Positions 1 through 6,061 of a DNA stretch of 6,782 bases are shown piece by piece. The stretch's first letter is position 1; every line of letters begins with the position of its first letter. This DNA is from Oscillospiraceae bacterium (lineage in GTDB: Bacteria > Bacillota > Clostridia > Oscillospirales > Oscillospiraceae), in the NCBI GenBank assembly GCA_009786775.1, contig WQRL01000095.1, positions 1 to 6,782 on the forward strand, read 5' to 3'. The notes under the pieces were generated by a model. The model was not told the DNA's origin and did not search any database. It was given only the letters and a program-made list of their open reading frames with translations. Position numbers and translations under genes: made by a program.

Positions 1-812
1 ACGGCTTCTTGCTTTCGGCTTTGCGTGAAGATATTGGAACCGGCGATGTTACCACTGTTTCTTGCGTACCTGAAAATGCTACTTCGGAAGGTTTTTTTAA
101 GGCCAAAGAATCAGGGGTTATCTGCGGGCTGGATGTTGCAAGGCGGGTGTTTGAGCTTCTTGATTCAAGAGTCTGCCTCACGCCCAAAGTTACAGATGGA
201 ACCGAGGTCAGTGCAGGGGATGTTGTGGCTGAGATAAAAGGCCCCTCCCGCAGTATTTTGACCGGAGAGCGCACCGCCCTTAACATAATGCAGCACATGT
301 CGGGCGTTGCAACCGCAGCAGCAGAAGCTGTAAAGGCTATAAAAGGAACAAATGCTAAAATCGTAGATACTCGGAAAACCGTACCGGGCATGCGGGTACT
401 GGACAAATACGCCGTCCGCTGTGGAGGAGGCTCAAATCACCGCTTTAACCTTTCCGACGGGGTGCTCATAAAAGATAACCACATCGTAGCCTCGGGCGGA
501 ATTGCTAAGGCTATTGAACTCGCCAGGGATAACTGCCCTCAGACCTTGAAAATCGAAGTCGAAACGGAATGCCTTGAGCAAATTAAGGAGGCTGTCGCAG
601 CAGGTGCGGATATAATAATGCTCGACAATATGACACTGGATGCCATGCGCGAAGCCGTGGGGTTTATCGCCGGCCGTGCCCTCACAGAGGCTTCAGGCAA
701 CATGGGCGGCCGTGACCTCCGGGCTGTCGCCGAAACAGGCGTTGACTTCATCTCCATCGGTGCCCTCACCCACACAGTCAGGGCTCTGGATATAAGTTTG
801 AAGTTTAGTTAG
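1..812 (+). CDS. nadC: Nicotinate-nucleotide pyrophosphorylase (quinolinate phosphoribosyltransferase), 5' partial
   Basis: This cytosolic enzyme converts quinolinate and PRPP to nicotinate mononucleotide, CO2 and pyrophosphate, the last step of de novo NAD synthesis before the shared NaMN branch. Counting from the TTG at position 9, visible family motifs are EDIGTGDVTT (7-16), ERTALNIMQHMSG (87-99), DTRKTVPGMR (120-129), KYAV with GGGSNHR (133-145), LIKDNH (153-158), EVE (183-185), LDN (205-207), ASGN (228-231) and SIGALTHT (249-256). These cover the PRPP/quinolinate-binding alpha/beta barrel of the family, and no key motif looks broken. The frame stays open to the left edge (codons from position 3 read Gly-Phe before the TTG), and family members have roughly 10-20 more N-terminal residues, so the true start lies outside the window and the TTG is not a credible start. 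Its stop (TAG, 810-812) overlaps the stop of the convergent ABC-F gene. nadA and nadB are the expected upstream partners but cannot be seen. Confidence 0.96.
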   Translation, partial: GFLLSALREDIGTGDVTTVSCVPENATSEGFFKAKESGVICGLDVARRVFELLDSRVCLTPKVTDGTEVSAGDVVAEIKGPSRSILTGERTALNIMQHMSGVATAAAEAVKAIKGTNAKIVDTRKTVPGMRVLDKYAVRCGGGSNHRFNLSDGVLIKDNHIVASGGIAKAIELARDNCPQTLKIEVETECLEQIKEAVAAGADIIMLDNMTLDAMREAVGFIAGRALTEASGNMGGRDLRAVAETGVDFISIGALTHTVRALDISLKFS

Positions 813-2410
813 TGCTGCACATCCACCTTCATTGACTCCACATACTCATCATAGGTCATGGCACGGTCGATAATTCCGCCGTCTTTAATCTCAATGATAC
901 GGTTTGCCACAGTCTGGATAAGCTGGTGATCGTGGGTTGTAAAGAGCACATTGCCGCCAAAATCCTCAAGGCCGTTATTTAAGGCTTGGACGCTCTCAAG
1001 ATCAAGATGGTTCGTGGGCTGGTCTAAAAGCAGGACGCTTGCACCCGAAAGCATTAATTTTGAGAGCATACAGCGCACCTTCTCGCCGCCGGACAAAACC
1101 TTTACCAGCTTGTATACATCGTCCCCGGTAAATATCATGCGCCCTAAAAACGTGCGTACATAGCTCTCGCGCTTATCTTCGGAGTATTGGCGGATCCAGT
1201 CGATTAGCTCCAGTTCATTATCGCTGAAGTACTCTGTGTTATCCTTAGGGAAGTACGCCTGAGTGGTGGAAACTCCCCACTTAATCTCGCCTTCGTCAGG
1301 CTCCATTTCCCCTGCCAGGATTTTGAACATTGTGGTTATAGCGTTTTCATTATCGCCTATGAAGGCGATTTTGTCTTCTTTGCCCATGATGAAGCTCACT
1401 TTGTCAAGAAGTTTCACCCCATCCACGGTCTTTGAAACATCTGTGACAAAAAGCCTGTCCTTTCCCGGCTCCCGTTCCATCTTAAAACCTACCCACGGGT
1501 ATTTCCGGGATGAGGCGGGCATTTCTTCAATTTTGATTTTCTCTATGAGCTTCTTTCTTGAGGTGGCCTGTTTGGACTTGGATTTATTTGCAGAAAACCG
1601 CCGGACAAATTCTTCCAGCTCACGGATTTTGTCCTCACCTTTTTTGTTTTTTTCCTTAATTAACTTTTGCACAAGCTGGCTGGAATCATACCAGAAGTCA
1701 TAGTTACCCACATACATTTTAATTTTTCCATAGTCGATATCTACCATGTGGGTACAAACTGTATTTAGGAAGTAGCGGTCATGGGCTACGACTATTACAG
1801 TGCCCTCATAGTCCATGAGAAAATCTTCAAGCCACACCACGGAATTTACATCCAAGTTATTGGTTGGCTCATCGAGCAAAATTATGTCGGGAGTTCCGAA
1901 AAGAGCTTGGGCCAGCAGCACCTTCACCTTTTGGCGCGGCTCCATTTCACTCATTTTGGTTTCGTGCAAATCAGTAGGAATCCCAAGCCCCTGCAATAGC
2001 TGTGAGGCATCTGATTCCGCCTCCCAGCCGCCGAGTTCTGCGTATTCTTCCTCAAGTTCTGCCGCACGGATGCCATCCTCGTCAGAGAAGTCCTCCTTTA
2101 GGTACAGTTCATCCTTTTCCTTACCGCATTCGTACAGGCGCTGATTTCCCATAATCACCGTATTGATGACAGAAAATTCGTCATACATATTCTGGTCCTG
2201 CTTGAGCACAGACATGCGCACATCGGGTTTTAGGTCAATGCTTCCCGAAGTGTAATCAATTTCCCCTGCCAAAATTTTCAGGAAGGTTGACTTGCCTGAA
2301 CCATTAGCGCCGATTACTCCATAGCAGTTGCCCGCCGTAAACTGCAAATCCACCTGGGAAAAGAGAGTGTCCGCACCGAAGGACATGTTTAGATTATTAA
2401 CTGTTATCAT
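809..2410 (-). CDS. ABC-F family ATPase, YkpA/YbiT type, with one degenerate ATP site
   Basis: This is a soluble protein of two ABC ATPase domains with no membrane segment, as in the ABC-F translation factors that bind the ribosomal E site. From the ATG at 2410 it has 533 residues. NBD1 has Walker A GANGSGKST (34-42), Walker B IILLDEPTNNLD (about 176-187) and H-loop AHD (209-211). A basic linker (about 237-325) follows, then NBD2 with LSGGEK (439-444), Walker B LLLDQPTNHLD (460-470) and H-loop THD (492-494). NBD2 Walker A reads GDNENAITT (352-360), lacking the lysine. NBD1's signature is EMEPRQK (155-161) rather than LSGGQ. The Walker B glutamate of NBD2 is Gln464. The linker is too short for the long antibiotic-resistance type, so a housekeeping or stress translation role is more likely (inference). 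I chose ATG 2410 over the in-frame TTG at 2425 because it gives the family N-terminus MITVNNL and has GGATGA 7 nt upstream; nothing resembling a ribosome binding site precedes the TTG. It has its own candidate promoter and follows the clpC hairpin. Confidence 0.93.
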   Translation of the reverse strand: MITVNNLNMSFGADTLFSQVDLQFTAGNCYGVIGANGSGKSTFLKILAGEIDYTSGSIDLKPDVRMSVLKQDQNMYDEFSVINTVIMGNQRLYECGKEKDELYLKEDFSDEDGIRAAELEEEYAELGGWEAESDASQLLQGLGIPTDLHETKMSEMEPRQKVKVLLAQALFGTPDIILLDEPTNNLDVNSVVWLEDFLMDYEGTVIVVAHDRYFLNTVCTHMVDIDYGKIKMYVGNYDFWYDSSQLVQKLIKEKNKKGEDKIRELEEFVRRFSANKSKSKQATSRKKLIEKIKIEEMPASSRKYPWVGFKMEREPGKDRLFVTDVSKTVDGVKLLDKVSFIMGKEDKIAFIGDNENAITTMFKILAGEMEPDEGEIKWGVSTTQAYFPKDNTEYFSDNELELIDWIRQYSEDKRESYVRTFLGRMIFTGDDVYKLVKVLSGGEKVRCMLSKLMLSGASVLLLDQPTNHLDLESVQALNNGLEDFGGNVLFTTHDHQLIQTVANRIIEIKDGGIIDRAMTYDEYVESMKVDVQH

Positions 2411-2417
2411 TTGTATA

Positions 2418-2423
2418 TCATCC
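2418..2423 (-). promoter_or_regulatory. Weak ribosome binding site of the ABC-F gene
   Basis: GGATGA on the minus strand, ending 7 nt before the ATG at 2410. It matches GGAGGA at five of six positions and supports that ATG over the TTG at 2425, which has only an A-rich stretch upstream. Confidence 0.45.
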
Positions 2424-2445
2424 AATCTATTTTTTCGTTAAGCGC

Positions 2446-2454
2446 AGTATAACA
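2446..2454 (-). promoter_or_regulatory. Candidate extended -10 promoter of the ABC-F gene
   Basis: The minus strand reads TGTTATACT: a TG one base upstream of TATACT, which is one base off the sigma-A -10 consensus. Transcription would start near 2439-2440, giving a leader of about 30 nt to the ATG at 2410. A leader to the TTG at 2425 would be only about 15 nt. No good -35 lies 17 bp upstream (the sequence there is close to ATACAG), which extended -10 promoters can tolerate. The site lies in the only gap between clpC and this gene. It is a motif call only. Confidence 0.42.
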
Positions 2455-2484
2455 TATACAGGCCAATTCTGTATAGAGGGCAAA

Positions 2485-2509
2485 GGGGATAGTGCTTACG
2501 CACTACCCC
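2485..2509 (-). terminator. Hairpin at the end of clpC, probable weak intrinsic terminator
   Basis: The stem pairs TAGTGC (2490-2495) with GCACTA (2500-2505) around a TTAC loop. It is extended by GGGG (2485-2488) pairing with CCCC (2506-2509), leaving A2489 as a bulge. Read on the minus strand, the hairpin contains the clpC stop codon and is followed by only three T residues (CCCCTTTGCC). The stem is strong and GC-rich at its base, but the U-tract is poor, so it may terminate partially or act as an mRNA 3' end stabiliser. Some readthrough into the ABC-F gene is possible. Confidence 0.5.
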
Positions 2510-4953
2510 GCTGCTTTTGTAATATCTATTTTTTCATCTGCCGCCTTGAGGGTCAGTTCGTCGCCATCTTTGAAATCTCCCTCAAGCATTTTCTCGGAAA
2601 CTATGTCCTCCACATTGCTTCTGATAACCCTGCGCAGCGGGCGCGCACCATATACCGGGTCATATCCGAGCTCGGAGAGAAGCTCCACTGCGGAATCCTC
2701 TACGCTCATGGTTATGCCCAGAGCCTTAAGCCTCCCTTTGAGTAAATCCAGCATCTTCACACAGATTTCTCCTATGTTATCCTTGCTGAGCTTGTGAAAC
2801 ACAATCATGTCGTCAATCCGGTTTAGAAATTCCGGCTTGAACACACGCTTCACCTCGTCCATAACCGCAGCGTGAATCTGCTCGTATCCGATTGCCTCAT
2901 CATCCCCGCCGTCTGAATTAAAGCCTAGCTTAGTGCGCTTTTCGGTGATATTTCGCGCTCCGGCGTTTGAGGTCATTACGATTATTGTGTTTTTGAAGTC
3001 GATTTTGCGCCCTTGGGAATCGGTCAAAATGCCATCTTCCATTATTTGGAGCATTATGTTAAACACATCCTCATGCGCCTTCTCTATTTCATCAAAGAGC
3101 ACTACGGAATACGGCTTTCTGCGAATTTTTTCTGCTAGGTTGCTCCCATCATCATAACCGACATACCCTGGCGGAGAACCTATGAGCTTCGATGTGGTAT
3201 GTTTTTCCATGTACTCTGACATGTCAATACGCAGCATGGCATTTTCATCACCAAACATAGCCTCGGCCAGTGCTTTGCAGAGCTCGGTCTTGCCTACGCC
3301 TGTCGGCCCAAGGAATAAAAATGAACCAATCGGACGTTTGGGGTCTTTGAGCCCAACCCTGCTGCGCCTGAGTGCTTTTGCCACAACTGAAACTGCCTCG
3401 TCTTGCCCCACAACCCTCTGGTGCAAGAGCTCTTCCATCTGAAGCAGACGCTGGCTTTCGTCTTGAGTTATGCTCCTGACAGGAACGCCCGTCCATTCGG
3501 CCACAACTTCGGCAACATCTTCCGGCTGCACACTTTTGGTGTCACCGCTCATTGATAGTTCCCATTTCTTTCCTGCGGCCTCAAGCTCTCTCTCAAGCTC
3601 CTTCTCCTTATCGCGCACAATTGCTGCACTTTCGAAGTTCTGGCTGCGTATGGCCTCTTCCTTGTCCTTGGCCAGAGCCTCTTTCTTAGCTGCAAGCTCC
3701 TTGAGCACAGAAGGCCTTCTGAGTTTTTCCAGCCTCACCCTTGAAGCTGCTTCGTCAATTAAGTCAATAGCCTTGTCCGGCAAATAACGGTCGCTTATAT
3801 ACCTGCTCGACATGGTAACTGCAGCTTCAATAGCTTCCTGAGTAATTTTCAGTTTGTGGTGAGCCTCATATTTATCCGCAAGCCCCTTTAGAATGCTTAT
3901 GGATTCCTCCTGTGTGGGCTCATTTACCATAACAGGCTGAAAACGCCTTTCCAAGGCCGCATCTTTTTCCACATGAGCCCTGTATTCGTTTAGCGTAGTT
4001 GCGCCGATAATTTGCAGTTCCCCGCGGCCCAGCATTGGCTTTACTATGTTCGCGGCATCCATCGCCCCTTCCGCAGCACCAGCTCCTATAATTGTATGCA
4101 GCTCATCAATAAAGAGTATTATATCCCCCGCCTTCCGGACTTCCTCAATAGCAGCCTTAATGCGCTCTTCAAAGTCACCACGGTACTTGGTGCCTGCCAC
4201 CATACCTGTCATATCTAACGTAACCACGCGCTTACCCAGCAGTGTTTCCGGCACATCCCCTGCTATTATTCTCTGTGCCAATCCTTCGGCAATAGCCGTC
4301 TTGCCCACACCTGGCTCACCTATTAGAACCGGGTTATTTTTTGTCCGCCTGGAAAGAATTTGAATGACTCTTTGAATCTCATTTTCCCGGCCAATTACCG
4401 GGTCTAATGCGCTTTTTTGGGCAAGCTCTGTAAGATCGGTGCTAAACTGGTCAAGCATCTTGGCTTCGCTTTCCTGCTTGCCTTTATCAGAAACCTTGGC
4501 AGAGCTATACATATTTGTGCTTATTTTATTTATTACATCTGTGTATAGGTCGTTAAGTGACACTCCCGTCATGGTGAGAAGGTTCGCCCCTGTGCTCTGA
4601 TATTCCCTGAGCAGGCCCATGAGGATATGCTCAGTGCCCACATAATTGTGACCTAACCTGTTTGCTTCAAGTGTTGCAATCTCCAAAATGCTTTTAGCTC
4701 TCGGCGATAGGCCCGCTAGCTTTACGCCCGGCTGCCCGCCCTTAACTGTATGCTTTACAACTAAATCATTTAGAAGCCCGGGTTCAAGACCCGCATCCAG
4801 CAGAACTTTTGCGGCAACACCGCCTGTTTCACGTGCAAGGCCCAACAAAATGTGCTCACTTCCTATGAGGCTGTGCCCCATTTCAGTTGCAGCAGACTGG
4901 GCTAGTTCAAGGGATTTCTTTGCCCCTTGAGTAAATCTGTCGTCAAATCTCAT
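2503..4953 (-). CDS. clpC: ClpC, AAA+ unfoldase subunit of the ClpCP protease
   Basis: A cytosolic Hsp100 ATPase that unfolds damaged or tagged proteins and feeds them to ClpP. From ATG 4953 it has 816 residues, a normal ClpC length. The N-domain carries two Clp repeats (about 1-140, with SEHILLGL and TEHILMGL). The first AAA+ module has Walker A GEPGVGKT (212-219), Walker B IILFIDE (278-284) and arginines ERR near 335-337. The middle domain (about 405-475) contains a UVR-type segment, QNFESAAIVRDKEKELE, that marks ClpC rather than ClpA or ClpB. The second module has Walker A GPTGVGKT (549-556), Walker B VVLFDE (617-622) and EFLNRID (708-714). A ClpP-docking LGF tripeptide is at 676-678, so a proteolytic partner is expected. 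ATG 4953 is chosen because GGAGGT ends 7 nt upstream; the in-frame GTG at 4962 lies inside that site. It is the last gene of the ctsR operon, 33 nt after mcsA, and should be repressed by CtsR. All ATPase motifs look intact. Confidence 0.97.
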   Translation of the reverse strand: MRFDDRFTQGAKKSLELAQSAATEMGHSLIGSEHILLGLARETGGVAAKVLLDAGLEPGLLNDLVVKHTVKGGQPGVKLAGLSPRAKSILEIATLEANRLGHNYVGTEHILMGLLREYQSTGANLLTMTGVSLNDLYTDVINKISTNMYSSAKVSDKGKQESEAKMLDQFSTDLTELAQKSALDPVIGRENEIQRVIQILSRRTKNNPVLIGEPGVGKTAIAEGLAQRIIAGDVPETLLGKRVVTLDMTGMVAGTKYRGDFEERIKAAIEEVRKAGDIILFIDELHTIIGAGAAEGAMDAANIVKPMLGRGELQIIGATTLNEYRAHVEKDAALERRFQPVMVNEPTQEESISILKGLADKYEAHHKLKITQEAIEAAVTMSSRYISDRYLPDKAIDLIDEAASRVRLEKLRRPSVLKELAAKKEALAKDKEEAIRSQNFESAAIVRDKEKELERELEAAGKKWELSMSGDTKSVQPEDVAEVVAEWTGVPVRSITQDESQRLLQMEELLHQRVVGQDEAVSVVAKALRRSRVGLKDPKRPIGSFLFLGPTGVGKTELCKALAEAMFGDENAMLRIDMSEYMEKHTTSKLIGSPPGYVGYDDGSNLAEKIRRKPYSVVLFDEIEKAHEDVFNIMLQIMEDGILTDSQGRKIDFKNTIIVMTSNAGARNITEKRTKLGFNSDGGDDEAIGYEQIHAAVMDEVKRVFKPEFLNRIDDMIVFHKLSKDNIGEICVKMLDLLKGRLKALGITMSVEDSAVELLSELGYDPVYGARPLRRVIRSNVEDIVSEKMLEGDFKDGDELTLKAADEKIDITKAAG

Positions 4954-4960
4954 TGTAACC

Positions 4961-4966
4961 ACCTCC
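4961..4966 (-). promoter_or_regulatory. Ribosome binding site of clpC
   Basis: GGAGGT on the minus strand, 7 nt before ATG 4953. It decides the start: the alternative GTG at 4962 overlaps this site and cannot use it. Confidence 0.85.
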
Positions 4967-4986
4967 GTTTCGGTTTTTTACTGACA

Positions 4987-5436
4987 TTATGATTCCAATT
5001 CCTTAATTTCGTCGCGGAGCTTGGCCGCTCTTTCAAAATCTTCGCTTTGTGCAGCCTCGCGCATTTGCTTGTGCAGCTCGCGCCGTTTCATCATGACCTC
5101 ATCAACTTGAAGCTGCGGTGCTTGCACCCCACAAGATCCTTGTGCCTGCTGCCCTGTGCTACAAGCGCACGTTCCGCTTTGGGCATGGCTTTTTGCTACA
5201 GGGCGCAGAGTCAACTGCATAGGCATATTAAAACCGGGAGATGGCATCTGCATTAAGCTACGCATATTACGTCCACTCATAATTGGGAAAAAACTATCAA
5301 TTTCAAAGAAGCTGCCAAAGTTGTATCCTGAGTTTGCTGCGCATTCCGAGCAGAGGGTTGTTTGCGTTGTTGTTCCATTAATATTTGATGTATAGTGAAA
5401 ATTCACTTCACTTTTTCCACACATTTGACATTTCAT
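4987..5436 (-). CDS. mcsA: McsA-like protein (zinc-finger and UVR-motif protein), reduced form
   Basis: In Bacillus, McsA activates the arginine kinase McsB and modulates CtsR and ClpC. This protein has 149 residues from ATG 5436, shorter than the roughly 180 usual for McsA. At its N-terminus is a CxxC pair, C3/C6 and C29/C32, typical of the first McsA zinc module. The C-terminus (about 115-149) is a clear UVR motif, with MREAAQSEDFERAAKLRDEI. Between them (40-110) is a Met/Pro/Gln-rich, probably flexible stretch. There the second CxxC...CxxC module of Bacillus McsA is replaced by C90, C92 and C102, too few and wrongly spaced for the usual site. ATG 5436 is chosen because GGAGGT ends 7 nt upstream; the in-frame ATG at 5451 sits on that site. 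It starts 17 nt after ctsR and ends 33 nt before clpC, the slot where mcsB would normally follow. Without McsB its role may be direct adaptor binding to ClpC or CtsR (inference). Annotation pipelines might call it only a UvrB/UvrC-motif protein. Confidence 0.85.
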   Translation of the reverse strand: MKCQMCGKSEVNFHYTSNINGTTTQTTLCSECAANSGYNFGSFFEIDSFFPIMSGRNMRSLMQMPSPGFNMPMQLTLRPVAKSHAQSGTCACSTGQQAQGSCGVQAPQLQVDEVMMKRRELHKQMREAAQSEDFERAAKLRDEIKELES

Positions 5437-5443
5437 AATAAAT

Positions 5444-5449
5444 ACCTCC
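5444..5449 (-). promoter_or_regulatory. Ribosome binding site of mcsA
   Basis: GGAGGT on the minus strand, 7 nt before ATG 5436. The ATG at 5451 overlaps it and would lack any ribosome binding site, so 5436 is the start. Confidence 0.83.
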
Positions 5450-5453
5450 ATTT

Positions 5454-5915
5454 TTAGACATCATTTTTGACTGTGTTGATTAACATTTGCTTCAAGATAC
5501 CCGCCCGCAGAACATCACGGTCTTCAGGCCGCACTGACCGCAAGGCATTATTTCCTACGGCAGAGAGAACCAACCCGGCTTCTGATTCGCTTAGAATTTC
5601 GTTATGGCGTAAATTTGCCACAAGCGCAGCGACGGTTCCTAAGTCAATTCTTCCTCCGATTGCATTTACGGTGTGCATGATGAGCATCTGGGAATCTGCC
5701 GCAACTCTGGATATCCTTATATATCCGCCGCCGCCGCGCCTGCTCTCCACGATGTAGCCATGCTCCGGTGAAAACCTGGTGGAAATCACATAATTAATCT
5801 GGCTTGGCACACAGTTAAACCTGCTCGCAAGCTCAGACCGCTGCAGCTCCGCAACTCCATCCATATCTCTGAGCATTTGGTCAATAAAGACCGCTATCGT
5901 ATCACTTATTCCCAT
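5454..5915 (-). CDS. ctsR: CtsR, transcriptional repressor of class III heat-shock genes
   Basis: A cytosolic dimeric winged helix-turn-helix repressor that binds tandem AGTCAAA/GGTCAAA heptads and releases DNA on heat stress. From ATG 5915 it has 153 residues, the usual CtsR length. The DNA-binding domain fills about 1-70. It includes the family helix CVPSQINYVISTRF (35-48) and the glycine-rich wing ESRRGGGGYIRI (57-68), the element reported in Bacillus to sense heat. Arg60 aligns with the Bacillus wing arginine that McsB can phosphorylate. The rest (about 70-150) is the helical dimerisation and Clp-interaction domain, with SESEAGLVLSAV and PEDRDVLRAGILKQML. ATG 5915 is chosen because GGGGAG ends 7 nt upstream; the in-frame GTG at 5942 has no such site. 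It is the first gene of the operon, and the CtsR boxes at its own promoter show autorepression, so the product and its operators support each other. Confidence 0.96.
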   Translation of the reverse strand: MGISDTIAVFIDQMLRDMDGVAELQRSELASRFNCVPSQINYVISTRFSPEHGYIVESRRGGGGYIRISRVAADSQMLIMHTVNAIGGRIDLGTVAALVANLRHNEILSESEAGLVLSAVGNNALRSVRPEDRDVLRAGILKQMLINTVKNDV

Positions 5916-5922
5916 TTCTTTT

Positions 5923-5928
5923 CTCCCC
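5923..5928 (-). promoter_or_regulatory. Ribosome binding site of ctsR
   Basis: GGGGAG (within AAGGGGAG) on the minus strand, 7 nt before ATG 5915. It favours that ATG over the GTG at 5942 and gives the 153-residue protein expected of the family. Confidence 0.8.
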
Positions 5929-5978
5929 TTCTCTTTTTGCACAGTCTTGGCCTTGAACTTATTTCGCTTGTGCGTCGT

Positions 5979-6001
5979 TTTGACTTTGACTATCTTTGAC
6001 C
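5979..6001 (-). promoter_or_regulatory. CtsR operator 2, downstream of the -10, with an extra overlapping heptad
   Basis: On the minus strand, GGTCAAA-GAT-AGTCAAA (6001 down to 5985) is an exact match to the CtsR consensus RGTCAAA-NAN-RGTCAAA. A further AGTCAAA (5985 down to 5979) follows at once, sharing one base. The site covers the expected transcription start near 6001, so bound CtsR should block initiation. Confidence 0.93.
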
Positions 6002-6007
6002 TTTCTT

Positions 6008-6036
6008 ATTATAGCTATACTCTCCGACGTCCGCAA
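6008..6036 (-). promoter_or_regulatory. Sigma-A type promoter of the ctsR-mcsA-clpC operon
   Basis: On the minus strand, -35 TTGCGG (6036-6031), a 17 bp spacer, and a perfect -10 TATAAT (6013-6008). The -35 matches consensus only in TTG, while the -10 and spacing are ideal. The predicted start is near 6001, giving a leader of about 86 nt before ctsR. CtsR boxes lie immediately on both sides, as in known CtsR-regulated promoters. Confidence 0.88.
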
Positions 6037-6044
6037 CATTCGTT

Positions 6045-6061
6045 TTTGACCTTCCCTGACC
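6045..6061 (-). promoter_or_regulatory. CtsR operator 1, upstream of the -35
   Basis: On the minus strand, GGTCAGG-GAA-GGTCAAA. The second heptad is perfect, the first matches at five of seven positions, and the 3-nt spacer has the central A of the consensus. It ends 8 bp upstream of the -35 box. It is probably a weaker site than operator 2, and the two together may allow cooperative repression. Confidence 0.8.

Noticed and set aside
539..775. A 78-codon minus-strand open frame opposite nadC
   Set aside because: It is the antisense of conserved NadC motifs (EVE, LDN, ASGN) and has no ribosome binding site or recognisable domain.
1263..1703. A 146-codon plus-strand open frame opposite the ABC-F gene
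   Set aside because: It is antisense to well-conserved ABC-F sequence and its Ser/Phe/Leu-rich composition is typical of the reverse of a coding strand.
2411..2425. TTG at 2425 as the start of the ABC-F gene
   Set aside because: It would add five residues not seen at the usual family N-terminus, has no ribosome binding site, and lies only about 15 nt from the predicted transcription start.
3470..3787. Several plus-strand open frames of about 70-105 codons opposite clpC, such as this one
   Set aside because: All are Ser/Ala/Leu-rich mirror frames of ClpC motifs with no ribosome binding site.
5464..5471. An isolated CtsR-like heptad (TTTGACT on the plus strand) near the end of ctsR
   Set aside because: There is no second heptad at the required 3-nt spacing and it lies inside coding sequence.
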